DNA of 64,000 bases, taken from Margaritispora aquatica. Lineage: Eukaryota > Ascomycota > Leotiomycetes > Helotiales > Discinellaceae. Position 1 is the first letter of the stretch; each line of letters begins with the position of its first letter. Positions 50,498-62,477 of this stretch are shown here, one piece after another. Below the pieces are notes generated by a model that ran no database searches, had not been told where the DNA came from, and saw only the letters and a list, made by a program, of their open reading frames with translations. Made by a program: the position numbers and the translations under genes. The stretch lies in the NCBI GenBank assembly GCA_007644065.1, contig VJWN01000004.1, forward strand, positions 868,001-932,000, read 5' to 3'.

Positions 50498-53247
50498 AGG
50501 CGACTCGTGCTCTTTGGAATGCACTCTCTTCATCAGCTAATCCCATCTCGAAGATAGAGTTTTCCAATGCATTGTCAAAAATATGGAGTCCTCCTCGACA
50601 GTTCTCAGGAGCTCAGGGGATGACCATTGGTCAGTACACCTAAAAGCATTATTCAACCACATACTAACATATAAACCAAGGTCTTGCAATAAGCGGAGGA
50701 GTTGATTCTATGGCTCTTGCTGTCCTTTGCTCAGATATACAGAGCCAGTTCATGTCCAGTGTCTGGAATGTGTCAGATTCATCAAAATCGCCAGCTCAAA
50801 ATGGAGCGCTTGCAAACCTCAAATTTCAAGCTTTTGTGGTCGATCACGATGTCAGAGCTGGTTCTGACGCCGAAGCACAGGCTGTGTCTGATGTTCTTGA
50901 AAAACGGGGTATTCCAACTGAGATTCTGAAAATCCATTGGCCTCGCACTGCAAATCCATTCGAGAAACAAGGCTTTGAGTCTTTAGCTCGCAGGTTCCGC
51001 TTCCGAATTTTGGGCAGAGCATGTCGAGACATGGGTATCAATTCCCTACTTCTTGCTCACCATGAAGATGACCAGGCCGAGACATTACTCATGCGTATGA
51101 TTTCTGGTCATCGTCTGGCAGGGCTCACTGGCATCCGAGAGTGTTCTGAGATTCCTGAAAATCATGGGTTTTATGGAATTCACGAGAGTGGCAGTGACTT
51201 ATTTTCGAATCAAACAAAGCAACCGAAGTCCTCGAAAGGGGTGCAAGATCAGCATCTGTTATATGAAACTGGTGGGATCCAGCTTTATAGACCAATGCTG
51301 GGCTTCAGTAAAGCGAGACTCATCGCTACATGTGAAGCAGTGGATATGAAATGGTTCGAAGACCATACCAATAAAGATCCGAGTTTGACAACACGGAATG
51401 CTATTAGGCACATGTATGCAAATCATAAGATGCCAGCAGCATTGAGCAAAGCTTCACTTCTGCAAATGTCAGATAACATCAAGCAGAAGCTAGCAATTCG
51501 CAAGCATGCCGTGGATCGATGGCTGTCCAACGACAAAATAAAAAGCTTTGATCTCAGATCAGGAACTATGACTATTCGATTTCCACACATCAAGCGACTC
51601 AAAAACTCAGCAAGCTGGTCGAAATCTGAGAAGAATCAGATGGCTGCTGATTTGCTGCGGCGTATTCTTATGCTTGTTACTCCTGAAGAGCATATCGAGA
51701 TATCATCTCTGCATGGTGCTGTGGGAAGGCTGTTCCCAGAGATTGAGTCTGAAGATGGAAACGAAGATACTCGAGTTGATGTTGGATTTACTGTAGCTAG
51801 TGTACAGTTTCAACCAGAGGTCATGTCGGCTGAAGAACAAGAAGGCCAGGTCTTGACATCGTCGGATTTACCTAAGCCGCAAAAATTATTATGGTTTCTG
51901 TCTCGCCAGCCATTACCTTCTACGTCAGAGAAGAATATGAAAATACCGACAATCTCAGAAGCAGTTCAAAATAACCTCGCTAATTCTTCCGAACCGCGGA
52001 GATTATCTGCTGTCGCTGACGAAGTACATTCGTCTCTGTATTCGGAAAGCAGCCTATACTCGCCGCCATCTCAGCCACAGAATCAAGCTAGTGATGCTGA
52101 TAGAGTACATTGGTCCCCTACATCTACAACCCAGGGCCATCTCGATTCACCGTCAGATAGAGACACAGTGGTAGTAAAGCCAGCTAATAATACCGATGAT
52201 ACTGATCAGATGCACTGTTCTCCTCAAATTACATACCACCATAAATCACCATCAGACCCAGTGCAACCAATTCAGACAGAAACTACTGCAGATTCGCATC
52301 TACTGCCGATCTCTGTAACATCGGAAACTCACCAAACAGTCTCTGAGAAGACAATCTCTAAAGAAGTAGATCCACCTGCTGCCTGTCCTATCCAACGTTC
52401 ATCCTCGCTCATCAATGGGGAAGAAGCAGTGAAAACTTCAAGGCATCGTACAAACATTCATATCCCAAGCACGTCTCCCGGTGTCTGGTCCCGTTGGTTC
52501 CTATTCGATGGGCGCTATTGGATTCGAGTCCAAAATCCTACCGGTTCTCCTCTCCTCATCAAGCATTTTGAGCGCAAACACCTCATATCTGTAAAGCACG
52601 TCTTGACCAAACTTCGACGTCGCAGTATGGAACGTTTACTGAAAAGTGCGGCGCCTGGAAACGTCAGATGGACACTTCCTATCATCGTCCTGAAACAGCG
52701 TGCATGGGGATGGGCTGAGGGAGAATGGCAAGATAAGGTAGTGGCGTTGCCAACACTGGGTGTAAAGGTCTATTTCGAAGGGGAAGCTACAGAAGGGCAA
52801 AGTAATGAACCTATGTCGAAGGAGAAAGATACTTTTGGACTGGAGTCTGTGAATTGGGAGGTGAGATACAAAAAGCTGTATCTTGATGGTATTCCTCTAC
52901 CAAAAGATCTAAAGCCACTCTCAGTGCAGGAGGTTCAAATCCCTGATGATCTCAGGTCACCAGCTCAGGAGGATATTCTAATGAAGTGCACCGCTTGTGG
53001 TGCTTCTGGCCATATCGAAAAAACATGCTGGAAGGCACATCCAGAACTTAGACCTGCTTCGAAAAATCCTTCAAACTTCAATGATGAGTCTGATGAACAC
53101 TCCCGTGCGCTGGATGCCGCACCAAACAAGGCCAGTCCTCAATTCCAACCAAGAGCTGGCGCTAAGAAGAAGATATTAAAAAGATTGGCGTGGCTGAAAC
53201 TTCTTAAGAAGGTCAGGAAGAGGGCGAAAGATAGTAAAGTCAAATGA
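50494..53247 (+). CDS. TilS-like tRNA(Ile)-lysidine synthase with long extension and CCHC zinc knuckle
   Basis: N-type PP-loop ATPase that would convert C34 of tRNA-Ile(CAU) to lysidine so that it reads AUA. Exon 1 (50494-50629) joins exon 2 (50681-53247) to complete the P-loop, giving 900 residues. TilS motifs in order: SGGVDS (50-55), VDHDVRAGSDAEAQ, LLLAHHEDDQAETLLMR, YRPMLGFSKARL, and WFEDHTNKDPSLTTRNAIRH. The first 45 residues (MKATRALWNALSSSANP onward) look like a mitochondrial presequence. Beyond the catalytic domain is a long Ser/Thr-rich linker (about 450-620), a second folded region, a zinc knuckle C-X2-C-X4-H-X4-C (Cys815, Cys818, His823, Cys828) and a very basic tail (KKKILKRLAWLKLLKKVRKR). 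Bacterial TilS is roughly half this length. Likely acts on mitochondrial tRNA. Confidence 0.9.
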
Positions 53248-53701
53248 AATTTACCTTACCCACGGTTTATTGATAAGCAAAGGAATTGAATCTTGTAAAA
53301 TTTTCCATTGAATGATTGGGGAGACACAAGATGCACGGAATGTCTGATAATGGGTACTTGTAATGTGAAAGACATAGCTCTGTTCACAGATCAGTAGTCC
53401 AGAAGCTTCTCACTTAGCTTTTTAGTGTTGAGTCAAGTATCTTTTGTTTACATCTTCCAATGTGTATGACATCTCAGAGTATTCTAAGGTATTATCTCTA
53501 CCTCTCATCTAACCAAGTTGATGGATGAATTGCCCCTTCCTTATTCAAATACCTATGTTTCCATCATATTTTGATGTCTAGGGAAGAGCGTCTGAGAGTA
53601 TCGGAGAAGAGATTCCAAGCATCACCTGGTGGAAAGGGGACAGCAGAACTTAATTTACATATATCCCTTCAAACTCAGACTTAGACCCACTACAATCATA
53701 A
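53248..53701. other. Intergenic
   Basis: 3' flank of the TilS-like gene and upstream part of the next frame. A possible first exon of the next gene could start at ATG 53574, but no splice join is secure. Confidence 0.45.
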
Positions 53702-54316
53702 TTCTCTATTTCTTCTCGTTGCGGCAAAATACCATCCGAACTCCCGACAAGGAACGAAAGATTCTGCGCCCTTTACCATCGCTTTACCGAACTGAACAAA
53801 CTCCGCACAGATGTTCTCCCCGATATCTACAAAGACTGGCCGTCCCCGTCTCTGTCTTTAGATCTGCAAGGCCGCTTCAAGGAAAACACGCACATCTTCG
53901 AGATATTCGATATCCTGGCCGCTATCCCTGAAGCCAATGGCGACAAATGGCTAGAAAGAAGAGAGCATCATCTCTTCTTTATCCTGACCATGCAACGGCT
54001 ATTCCACGGCTGTGCGAAAGACTCCCACCCCGCCGCGCCAGAGTACATCCTTAATCGTTTGCTGGCGGACTTTCCTCTTTGGGATCAAGAGAGAAGAGAG
54101 CAGGCAGAAAGGGAAAGAAGGAAGAGCGATGCTAGAGGGGAGGAGCAGGAGAGACCAGTGCAAGTGATCATCAATGAGTATCCTGTGTTGCCGATGCGCC
54201 TTTTAGCACCGAGGTATGAGGACACACGACGCTGGCATGAGCAGCATCCCGAGGGTATCGATGGTATGTGGGGTCAGTTGTTGCGTGAAGAAAAGTCTCT
54301 GGCTGATCATGGTTGA
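53702..54316 (+). CDS. Hypothetical protein, 3' exon of an incompletely resolved gene
   Basis: An open frame of 205 codons runs from after a stop at 53699 to TGA at 54314, but its first ATG is at 53990. The translated stretch reads like real protein throughout: LYHRFTELNKLRTDVLPDIY, FEIFDILAAIPEANGDKWLERREHHLFFIL, LNRLLADFPLWDQERREQAERERR, YEDTRRWHEQHPEGIDGMW. It is amphipathic and charged with no membrane segment. Either translation begins at 53990 (108 residues) or, more likely, an upstream exon is spliced in near 53,750; ATG 53574 is one candidate. No family recognised. Confidence 0.5.
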   Translation, partial: FSISSRCGKIPSELPTRNERFCALYHRFTELNKLRTDVLPDIYKDWPSPSLSLDLQGRFKENTHIFEIFDILAAIPEANGDKWLERREHHLFFILTMQRLFHGCAKDSHPAAPEYILNRLLADFPLWDQERREQAERERRKSDARGEEQERPVQVIINEYPVLPMRLLAPRYEDTRRWHEQHPEGIDGMWGQLLREEKSLADHG

Positions 54317-54931
54317 AAGTTCTTATGGTTACCTTATTCGCGGAACATGTCAAAGAGAGAAAGGCACAAGGCAGCCAAAACGAAGGTGACTCGGCTAACG
54401 ATTTGAGAAATCAAGCTGCTGCTCCATGGCTTCGCGGTTGAGATACTACGCTGGGACGAAAGAGTTAGAATAAAAGTAAGTGAGAGACAGGATAGAGCAG
54501 ATCTCTCGTAGAAGTAGCGGTATATCAATAGTATTGATATCAGTTTAAAGAAAAATGTACACTTTGAAATTGAGTTGCATGTTAAAAATGACATGGCACT
54601 CTGTAAATAATCTGTAAATTTGACTCGATTCCCGAATGAGATTGAACAGTACTTTTCACCCGAGGCATTATCATGACTGGAGAATGCTAATGTCTCCCAA
54701 CAAAACACGGCTTTTCAGTACTTGATAACTATTGCCTTGGGGACTAATATCCCAATGATCAACCCTCTCGAACGAAATCCCACACATTCATAATCGTAAC
54801 CAATCGCCTACCTACCAACCAACCCACACCAAACTTAGAGTACATAATAAATGACAAAAATGAAGAATAATTGAAACACCCAATTGTAACCCAGTTAGCC
54901 AGATCGAACCCAAACACCCATTCTTCAGTGA
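54317..54931. other. Convergent intergenic region
   Basis: A 615-bp AT-rich spacer between the hypothetical gene (plus) and the Zn2Cys6 regulator (minus). A 124-codon minus frame (54708-54334) shows no domain. Confidence 0.5.
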
Positions 54932-56983
54932 TCAGCTCAACAGCTGCAACTCCTCCATAATAGTCTGATCATCTATCATGCTCCTCATAACTTCCTCATC
55001 CGTAAGACTGGCCCAATAGCCCGCCTCAGCAGCCTGTTTCTTCGCCGCGTAAATCTCCTGCGCCACGCCCTTGACCTGTCCAAATGCCCTGCCAGCTGAC
55101 GGCCAGACTTGCCAAAGCGTCTTCAAAGCACCCGTGTTGAGACGAAGTTGTTGCTTCAGATCATCGTCGTGCGCTAGTGGCATCATGGCGGACCAGCATG
55201 ATAAGTGGACGATGGATGCGAGTGTGACGACGCATGTAAAGAAATGCGTGTGTTTGACGATGGGCACAGGGATCTGAATCAGCTTGCTGATGTCTTGAGC
55301 CGCTGAGATGGTCTTCGCGGCGTGGATGTTGTAGTTTTGGCCAGGCGCAATCGCTTTGTGCGGTGCGCAGGAGGTGATGTCTCGTGCTACACTTGAATCG
55401 AGTTCCGATCTCTCGCGGTGCAGAAGGACAGTGGTGCTGTTGTGATATTAGTGTGCTGTCTTCATATCGTACTTGTGGCAGTGAACTTACGCCGCAGTGA
55501 TCATGTGAGCTTGGAAGATCATCTCATCCAGGACGCCGTTACTATTGATGAAATCCTTCTTGCCTTCGGGCAGGTGTAGTCTCCAATTGACAAGATGAGC
55601 GTCAAGCCTAGTGATCATCGACTCATCCGGAAGCATGTGGGCTCGAGCTGTGAGTACTCTGCCCATGTTCCGAATAGCAGCAATGCGGTAAGTGAACGAC
55701 GAATATTGAAGATCTCTTCCATCAAAGGATTCATCATCAAAGTCTTCTATAGAATGCGGTTCTGGGATAGTCTATACTAGTTAGCAATTTAAGGTGATTT
55801 TGGGTAAATAAGCTTCACTTACTCCATACTCATAATCCCTCTCTTCACATGGTAAAAGTACATCAGCGGCGATATCCTTCATCCGGAATGTGCTTTTTTG
55901 GTGAACACCTGCAATCATCCCATCTACCATATACAACTCCCACCAAGTCCTTCGCCAACTCTCCTCCAAAACATCTGAACCATTACCATTAATCAAAGAA
56001 TAAGCTCGCTTGTTCATCCCCATTTTGACAGCCAAATCCTGGGCATCTAGTAAGATTTGGAGGGCTTTCTCCTGATATGTGTAACCATCAAAACCCAATG
56101 TGAGAATGAGCATGGCTTGCACTTTGAAACCATCCTCGCGACAATCCGCCTGATAGATGATTCGTTCAGCTTCCAGCCCCAATGCAACCGTTGGTGCCTG
56201 TGGGACATAAAATGAACCAACATATCGGATGGCAGCCTCCAAGGCGCCAAGCGATCTTTCCTTTCGAAGAGCAAGATAGCTTGCGCGGGGTAGTACAAAC
56301 GGATGTGCAGGATAGAAGTGATAATAGAAGGCCTCTATGCACCTTTCTCGAATATTTACTCCTGAAGGCAGAGATTTAGGCTCAAAAGATACCAACTCTG
56401 CGTTGATGTCGAAAAGGGGTAGATCAACTGGTCGGGGAAGCGTCATGAGTCTGTGGTCTGGGGGAGTAACCAGACCACTGGGAACGTTGGAGCCTCCTCG
56501 CGAGACTGCATTGGGATTCACCATGGGGCAAGTCCTATCGATAGTACTCGCAGCTACGGACATGGCCTTGCTCTGTGTTGCATTCTTGCGTGGCCCTTTG
56601 AAGCCACGACGGCTCCTGACATACAGGCATTCGAAGCTGTTTGTCGAGCACCTGGTGCATGGGCTCAAGCCATCACATTTCAGATGCTTTGAACGACATT
56701 GCACGCATGCTGATGGAACCGTGGCTCTATCACGATCTTTGGTGTTGATTGAGGGCGTGATGGAGGACTGTCGTTCTCCTTGAATGCTCGTCGTATCAGT
56801 CATTTGGCTGCTGCTGCTACTGCCCTCCGAGCTGGGTGACAATTGGCCAATTCCCAAAGCTGCAGGCGGTGTCTCGGCCCCTGCGTAGGGCATGCTGAAA
56901 GCTACGGCTGGATCCATCTCGCGTTCACCTATGCCGCTCAGGTTGTCAGCGGTGTCGATTTGATTATTCGGCGACCAAGACAT
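54932..56983 (-). CDS. Zn2Cys6 fungal-specific transcription factor
   Basis: Nuclear regulator, targets unknown. Three exons join in frame: exon 1 56983-55823, exon 2 from 55771 to about 55499, and a last exon from about 55438 to 54932. The N-terminus is Ser-rich, then the binuclear cluster CVQCRSKHLKCDGLSPCTRC...C with spacing C-X2-C-X6-C-X5-C-X2-C-X6-C and a basic follow-on (RSRRGFKGPRK). The middle-homology region starts near IRERCIEAFYYHFYPAHPF and includes SWRRTWWELYMVDGMIAG, a hallmark of the fungal_trans domain. About 650 residues. The neighbouring SDR and ABCG genes make it a candidate local regulator. Confidence 0.9.
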
Positions 56984-57869
56984 AAAGAAGTTCTCATGCG
57001 GATGTGTGGACTCGCAGGACGATTCAATGCAAATGTGCGGTAAGTAAGTCGCACCCTTGCTTAAGAGGTCGAATGGTTGTCTTTCTCAATCCTGGGGGCT
57101 TGTGGAGTGCGAGAAGCGAGGTCCCCGAAAGTTGGTCAGCGCGAGAAGATCTGATAGGAGGATGTCAGTGTGTTATATTCCTTTGTGCACTGTCCTCCAG
57201 GGGCCCGAATGTGTACCGTATTGGATGTTGTGTGCGCAAAGGTAACATGAATCGTTCATTTACGATGCAAGACAACACAAAAGAAGCTGTTACGGTAAGA
57301 TGTGAAGGAGCAAAAGAAAGTGGGCGGAGATAGAGCACGAGAAAAGTGAGCCCACATGAACTCCTATTATATGAAGCAAGGGACGACCACTTGCAACAAA
57401 GCGCTGAGTATGACTTCCTATTCACTCGCTTACAGAACCATATACTTGGTGCTTTGCTTTCAGAGCTACACTATTCGTACATACTCGTACTTAACCCACT
57501 ATAATAGGTAACACCATAGCACGAGAACTTGGTGGCACTGGAGAGTGTCTCACAATCGAGCTTTAGTGACACAAGTATCCAATGGAGAGCTATTCAAATA
57601 CTTGTAGAAAACTTACCAACATGATAATCATGACTGGTGCTACAGGACATGGTCTATATAATCTCGATGTTGCCGTAAAAAATTGCATACAATAGAGTAC
57701 TCGTGCCTTAGCTACTTGGGCTTGGATAAGTTCTTTGGTGCAATGCTGGGTGATACACAAGGTAGAGTACAAATGTGCTACAAGAAAACGTCTCCTTGAC
57801 CATTGGTGGAACTAGTTGCACAGTCAAGCTGCTAATAAACATACACACAGAACAGAGCCTTCCATAGTT
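56984..57869. other. Intergenic
   Basis: Upstream of the regulator and downstream of the SDR (both minus strand). Frames of 60-109 codons near 57004-57425 are not convincing. No gene called. Confidence 0.5.
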
Positions 57870-58694
57870 CTAGCACTCACTCTGCATCCACATCACCTTA
57901 CCTTGTTTTCCTCCATCAACGTTGAGAACTTGTCCGGTTATAGACCCACTCCAATTCTCGCTCACCAAGAACAAGATGCTTTTCGCAACATTTTCAGGAG
58001 GCACTGGCTTCTTCAACGCGGTGGTAGCTTGAGCATCCAACCAAAGCTGGTCGGGGTTTTCCAGGCATTCCTTTCGGAATTGAGGTGTATCAACAGGACC
58101 TGGAGCAATGACATTGACTCTAGCACCTGGCCAAATACGACTCACATCTCCCATCAAGCTTCTGACCAGTCCACCCTGAACAGCACTTTTTCCTGAGGCA
58201 TAGTCGGCGTTGCCCCTCTCACCAAAATGGCCACTCTCGCTTCCAACAATTATCAGGCTAACATTACGCATGTCGTAGGTCGCATCTGCCAGTGCAGCTT
58301 CTCTCAGTTGCCGTAGCCAGGTTTTCGCAGTCAAGAATGTCCCTTCGACGTTGATCCGATGTGTTTTCCTCCATTGCTTGACATCCATGTCCGCCAAAGA
58401 TGTATGATGCTCTAGTACAGAGAGATCGAGGCTCGCAAGCGCAATACAGCACGCAACGGGACCAAAGGTTTTAATCGCCGAGGAAAATGCATCCTGCAAT
58501 TCTTCTTCGGAGGAGATGTCGCACTTGAAAAATTGAAAGTCGGCATTGTTCATATGTACTGAAGGGATTCGCAGATCTAAACAAGTCACTTTTGCACCAG
58601 CAGAGAGTAGTGCAGTCACTGTCGCAGATCCGATAAAGCCAGTCCCGCCAGTGATGAGGACATGGCTTTGCTTGATATTGAGGGATAAATCCAT
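57870..58694 (-). CDS. Short-chain dehydrogenase/reductase
   Basis: NAD(P)-dependent oxidoreductase, substrate unknown. A single exon of 274 residues from ATG 58694. Rossmann motif LITGGTGFIGSATV, then a conserved Asp (VTCLDLR) that favours NAD, an NNAG position altered to ALAS, catalytic Ser in VGSESG, and YASGK for the YxxxK pair. PGPVDTPQF and GSITGQVLNVDGG form the typical C-terminal half. Full length. It shares its upstream region with the ABCG transporter on the opposite strand and lies 0.9 kb from the Zn2Cys6 gene. Confidence 0.92.
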   Translation of the reverse strand: MDLSLNIKQSHVLITGGTGFIGSATVTALLSAGAKVTCLDLRIPSVHMNNADFQFFKCDISSEEELQDAFSSAIKTFGPVACCIALASLDLSVLEHHTSLADMDVKQWRKTHRINVEGTFLTAKTWLRQLREAALADATYDMRNVSLIIVGSESGHFGERGNADYASGKSAVQGGLVRSLMGDVSRIWPGARVNVIAPGPVDTPQFRKECLENPDQLWLDAQATTALKKPVPPENVAKSILFLVSENWSGSITGQVLNVDGGKQGKVMWMQSEC

Positions 58695-59590
58695 GGCTTG
58701 TCAGGTTAAGGTTGTTGTTGTTATGGCCGAGCGACTTGCTCTAAGGCTCGTGAAATCCTTCATACATGGAGATCCATGAACGGGATTCAATCCAAGTCTT
58801 CGAACCCCTCATTACCTTATTACCCCACTAAGAGTGACACTACCTACCGGTGCGGTCCGTTTTTGATTGACATGCCTATAGTACACAATAGCGACCAAAT
58901 GCTCTTATCACTTGCAGGTCTGTTTCGCCGGCATCCCTTACATCTCTTTTGGCAGAGACAATATATTATTTGAATGTCTCATAAGTTCAAAGCTGGCCGA
59001 ACAAGTAACCATTCCGATGGATTATCACCGTTGTGGTGGAAAGTTGATATTTTGTGGGTCTCGGGGAAGACGAACTTTGTCTGCAGGTGAGAAAGATGGT
59101 CGGCGACCTCAACCTCGCTTATCGGTAGTTGCTACCTGTCAACCAAGACATAATTACGAACATTTCAGGGACACCGATTAAGATGTTGAGCATCTCGGGA
59201 TCTCCAGACTTGGCTGCTGTAAGCTCTACTAATTTTGATACCATGCTGCAGGTAAGCGGGCTTAGACATCACCTTCTCATGGGTTTTCTCTACAACGGGG
59301 ACCTGAGATGCGTTGATTAGAATCCCTACAATGCATGTTGTCCGGGCCTCAGCCTCAAGAGTATGGATACCATGCTTGTCTCAGATCCAAACACTGGACC
59401 ATTTTGCAGTGAGATTAAACTTCATATTTCCCTGAGCGGGTCCGTTCTCCATTGCACCTGCGTTTGTTGATTCTTATATAGAAAGGCTGGACCGCCTGTT
59501 TTGTACCATTGAATACTTACCCAGAGATTACCTACCGTACCTTCTGAGGTAGATAGACAGATAGCCCTTTGGGTATTCAACCACATTCAT
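58695..59590. promoter_or_regulatory. Divergent region between SDR and ABCG transporter
   Basis: An 896-bp spacer between opposite start codons, probably carrying both promoters. Frames of 60-90 codons (58776-59320, plus) are not convincing. Confidence 0.45.
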
Positions 59591-61723
59591 ATGGCATTCC
59601 AACCTTTCAGGCCATCGACTCCTGAGGAGATCGATATGTCTTACAATCCTGTACAGCAAGACTTCTTTGATGTCGACGTGGAGCAAAAGGTCGTGGACGA
59701 CTGTCATTTACGGAATGAGACTGTTCGGAACTATGTTTGGAGGGGAATCACCGTTACTGTGAAGGACCACAAAACCAAGGAGCCAAAGGCCATCCTGGAA
59801 AATGTCGCCGGTGTGGTCGAAGCTGGTACGTGTGAATAGTTTGAAAGTCAGATATCTCAAACTAATTCATATCCCAGGTGAGGTTTGCGCCTTGATGGGT
59901 CCAAGTGGTAGCGGAAAAACTACGCTTCTCAATGTCTTGGCACATAGGAATGCGACAGCTGGAGCCAAGGTAGAGGGTGATACTTTAATCAATGGATCCA
60001 GTCCAGCAATTGGTGATTTCAGAAGAATGACGAGTTTCGTTGAGCAAGAGGATGCACTCATTGGTTGTTTGACTGTCCGAGAAACTTTGCACTTTGCATC
60101 GCGTTTGTCTCACAGGAAGTGAGTATCTACAAATCCGTATAAGAAACTCCTTCTGATTGTATTTTGTGTAGCTCACTGCCCAAAGCCGAACGCATACGGC
60201 AAATTGAGGGTCTCTTGGAGTCTTTTGGACTGAGAAGTCAAGCTAACACGATCATTGGCACGCCTATTCAAAAAGGAATCAGTGGTGGTCAGAAACGACG
60301 AACAAGTGTTGCAGCTCAACTCATCACAGCACCCAAGATCTTGTTCCTCGACGAGCCTACGAGTGGACTCGACTCAGCAGCCAGCTTTGAGGTCATCTCA
60401 TATATTAAGAATGTCGCTAAAGCCAATAACCTGATCGTTATTGCGAGCATTCACCAGCCATCTACCTCAACGTTCCAGCTTTTCGACAAACTTCTCCTAC
60501 TTTCAGCTGGAAAGCCACATTACTTCGGCTCTATTGCAGATGTCGAGGCACAATTTGCAGCTATGGGATGCCCAATTCCATTGCACACAAACCCTGCTGA
60601 ATATCTCTTGGAGATGCTAAATGTCGACTTTGCAAGCCACCAAGGGTCTGCTCAACAACGCTTGTCAGATATGCAACAGTCATGGGCGGTATCCCCGAAA
60701 GCTCTTGAGCTCAAAAATGCCATTCAGAGGACTGCGAGCGCGTCATCGCCCTTAGAGTCCACCAGACCTACAAGTAGTAGTCTGATTCCATTACTCATGA
60801 CGCTCACCCATCGTTCTTTCATCAAGAGCTACCGGGATGTAGTTGCCTATGGCATCAGAATTGCAATGTACATGGGACTGGCAATCATGATGGGGACAGT
60901 TTGGCTTCGCTTGGCTCCGACGCAGGCAGCTATTCAGCCATTTATCAACGCAATTGTGAGCACAATATACTAATATGCCGAACTCAGCTAATATATGACC
61001 AGTTCTTCGGCTCAGCTTTCATGTCTTTCATGGCCGTTGCATACATTCCTGCGTTCCTCGAAGATCGAGCAACATATATCAAGGAACGTGAAAACGGTCT
61101 TTATGGGCCTACGGCCTTCGTGATCTCTAACTTTATCATTGGCCTGCCATATCTTTGTAAGTGTATTCGCTCACTCTGACGCAAGTAACTTGCTAACAAG
61201 CACAGTCTTAATCTCTATAATCTTCAGCTTAATCGCTTACTGGCTTTCCAACTTCCAGCCTACAGCTCACGCGTTCTTCACCTGGGTCATGTATCTCTTC
61301 CTCGACCTTCTTGCCGCCGAGTCCCTCGTGGTTCTAGTTTCCTCCATCTTCCCTAACTTCGTTGTCTCTCTTGCCCTTACAGCCTTCGCCAACGGCCTCT
61401 GGATGTCCGTCGGTGGATTCATGGTCACGCCCACGATCTTGAACGTCTTTTGGCGTTACGTGTTTCACTACATCGACTACCAAGCATATGTGTTCCAGGG
61501 CATGATGGTCAACGAGTTCGCAGAAAGAACTTACAGCTGCGGAACCGGCTGTGAGTGTATGTACCAGAGTGAACTTGCAAAGGAGTGCAAGATTCCTGGT
61601 CAGGCTGTGTTGGATTCGTATGGTTACAAGACTGGACGGACTGGGGAATGGGTTGGTATTTTACTGGCCATTGTTTTGGGGTATAGACTTTTAGGATGGT
61701 TTGCTTTGTGGGTGAGGAAGTAG
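59591..61723 (+). CDS. ABCG-family half-transporter
   Basis: ATP-driven exporter of lipids or small hydrophobic compounds, functioning as a dimer. Five exons close in frame to 643 residues: 59591-59825, 59878-60118, 60172-60955, 61003-61156 and 61206-61723. The ATPase domain comes first, as in ABCG/PDR proteins: Walker A GPSGSGKTT, Q-loop EQED, signature GISGGQKRR, Walker B ILFLDEPTSGLDS and H-loop SIHQPS. Membrane helices start near LTHRSFIKSYRDVVAYG. The last extracellular loop is cysteine-rich (SCGTGCECMYQSELAKEC), typical of half-size ABCG proteins. Near the SDR and Zn2Cys6 genes, so it may export or detoxify a product of theirs. Intact. Confidence 0.94.
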
Positions 61724-62477
61724 ATTATGGTGGCCGTTGAGCGGTGTATGTATATATGGGACTGGCATTATCATAAACTGAACGTATACCTCGGGGTTCA
61801 GATGCGGGTAATTTCTATAGACTGACTGAAGTAAGTCAAAGGGATATCAATAGGCAAGATTATCTATCAAACTTTCCACAATCCGCCTTTCGCGAATTCC
61901 ATCATGCCCCATCAGCACGCTACAGTCTTCATCGAGTCATGCCCATTATTGGGGCCGAGATCTGAACGAAATATGACGATAAGTAATTGCATATCTTAGT
62001 GGATTCTCTCTTAAAACACCATGGTGAGGATTCATCATCAACTTACCCTCGAGCTATAAGACTGAGCCCGATTTAATGATTACAAGATCCAGCGTACAGG
62101 AGTGGGATAGTTCTGCATGTACAAGTCGATAACAAGGCGCAATTTATATATGAAAGTTGAAAAAAGAAGCTCATGCATGTCGTCGTTCCAGTAGCTGAAA
62201 TATGGGAAGTCCATCATTGGACGTCGAAACTAGCTCCTCCCCTCCCAAAAACGACCATCGCTTGTACCTGCCCAAACTGGACACGGGCAGAATTCACATG
62301 ATATCGCATTCGCATAGCGAGGGTAAGCAAGCTACTGTCACTCGTTTGAGACCTCCCTCACAAGTGACTCACGGTAGGTATTACTGCTAGATCGAGATAT
62401 ATAAAGTACCTTGGAGTTGACATTGAGGAGTATCGGACAATTGTTGATGTCCAGTATAGGTAGGTAAGCGATTCATC
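61724..62477. other. Intergenic
   Basis: A 754-bp spacer between two plus-strand genes. A 62-codon frame at 62202-62390 has no features. Confidence 0.55.
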
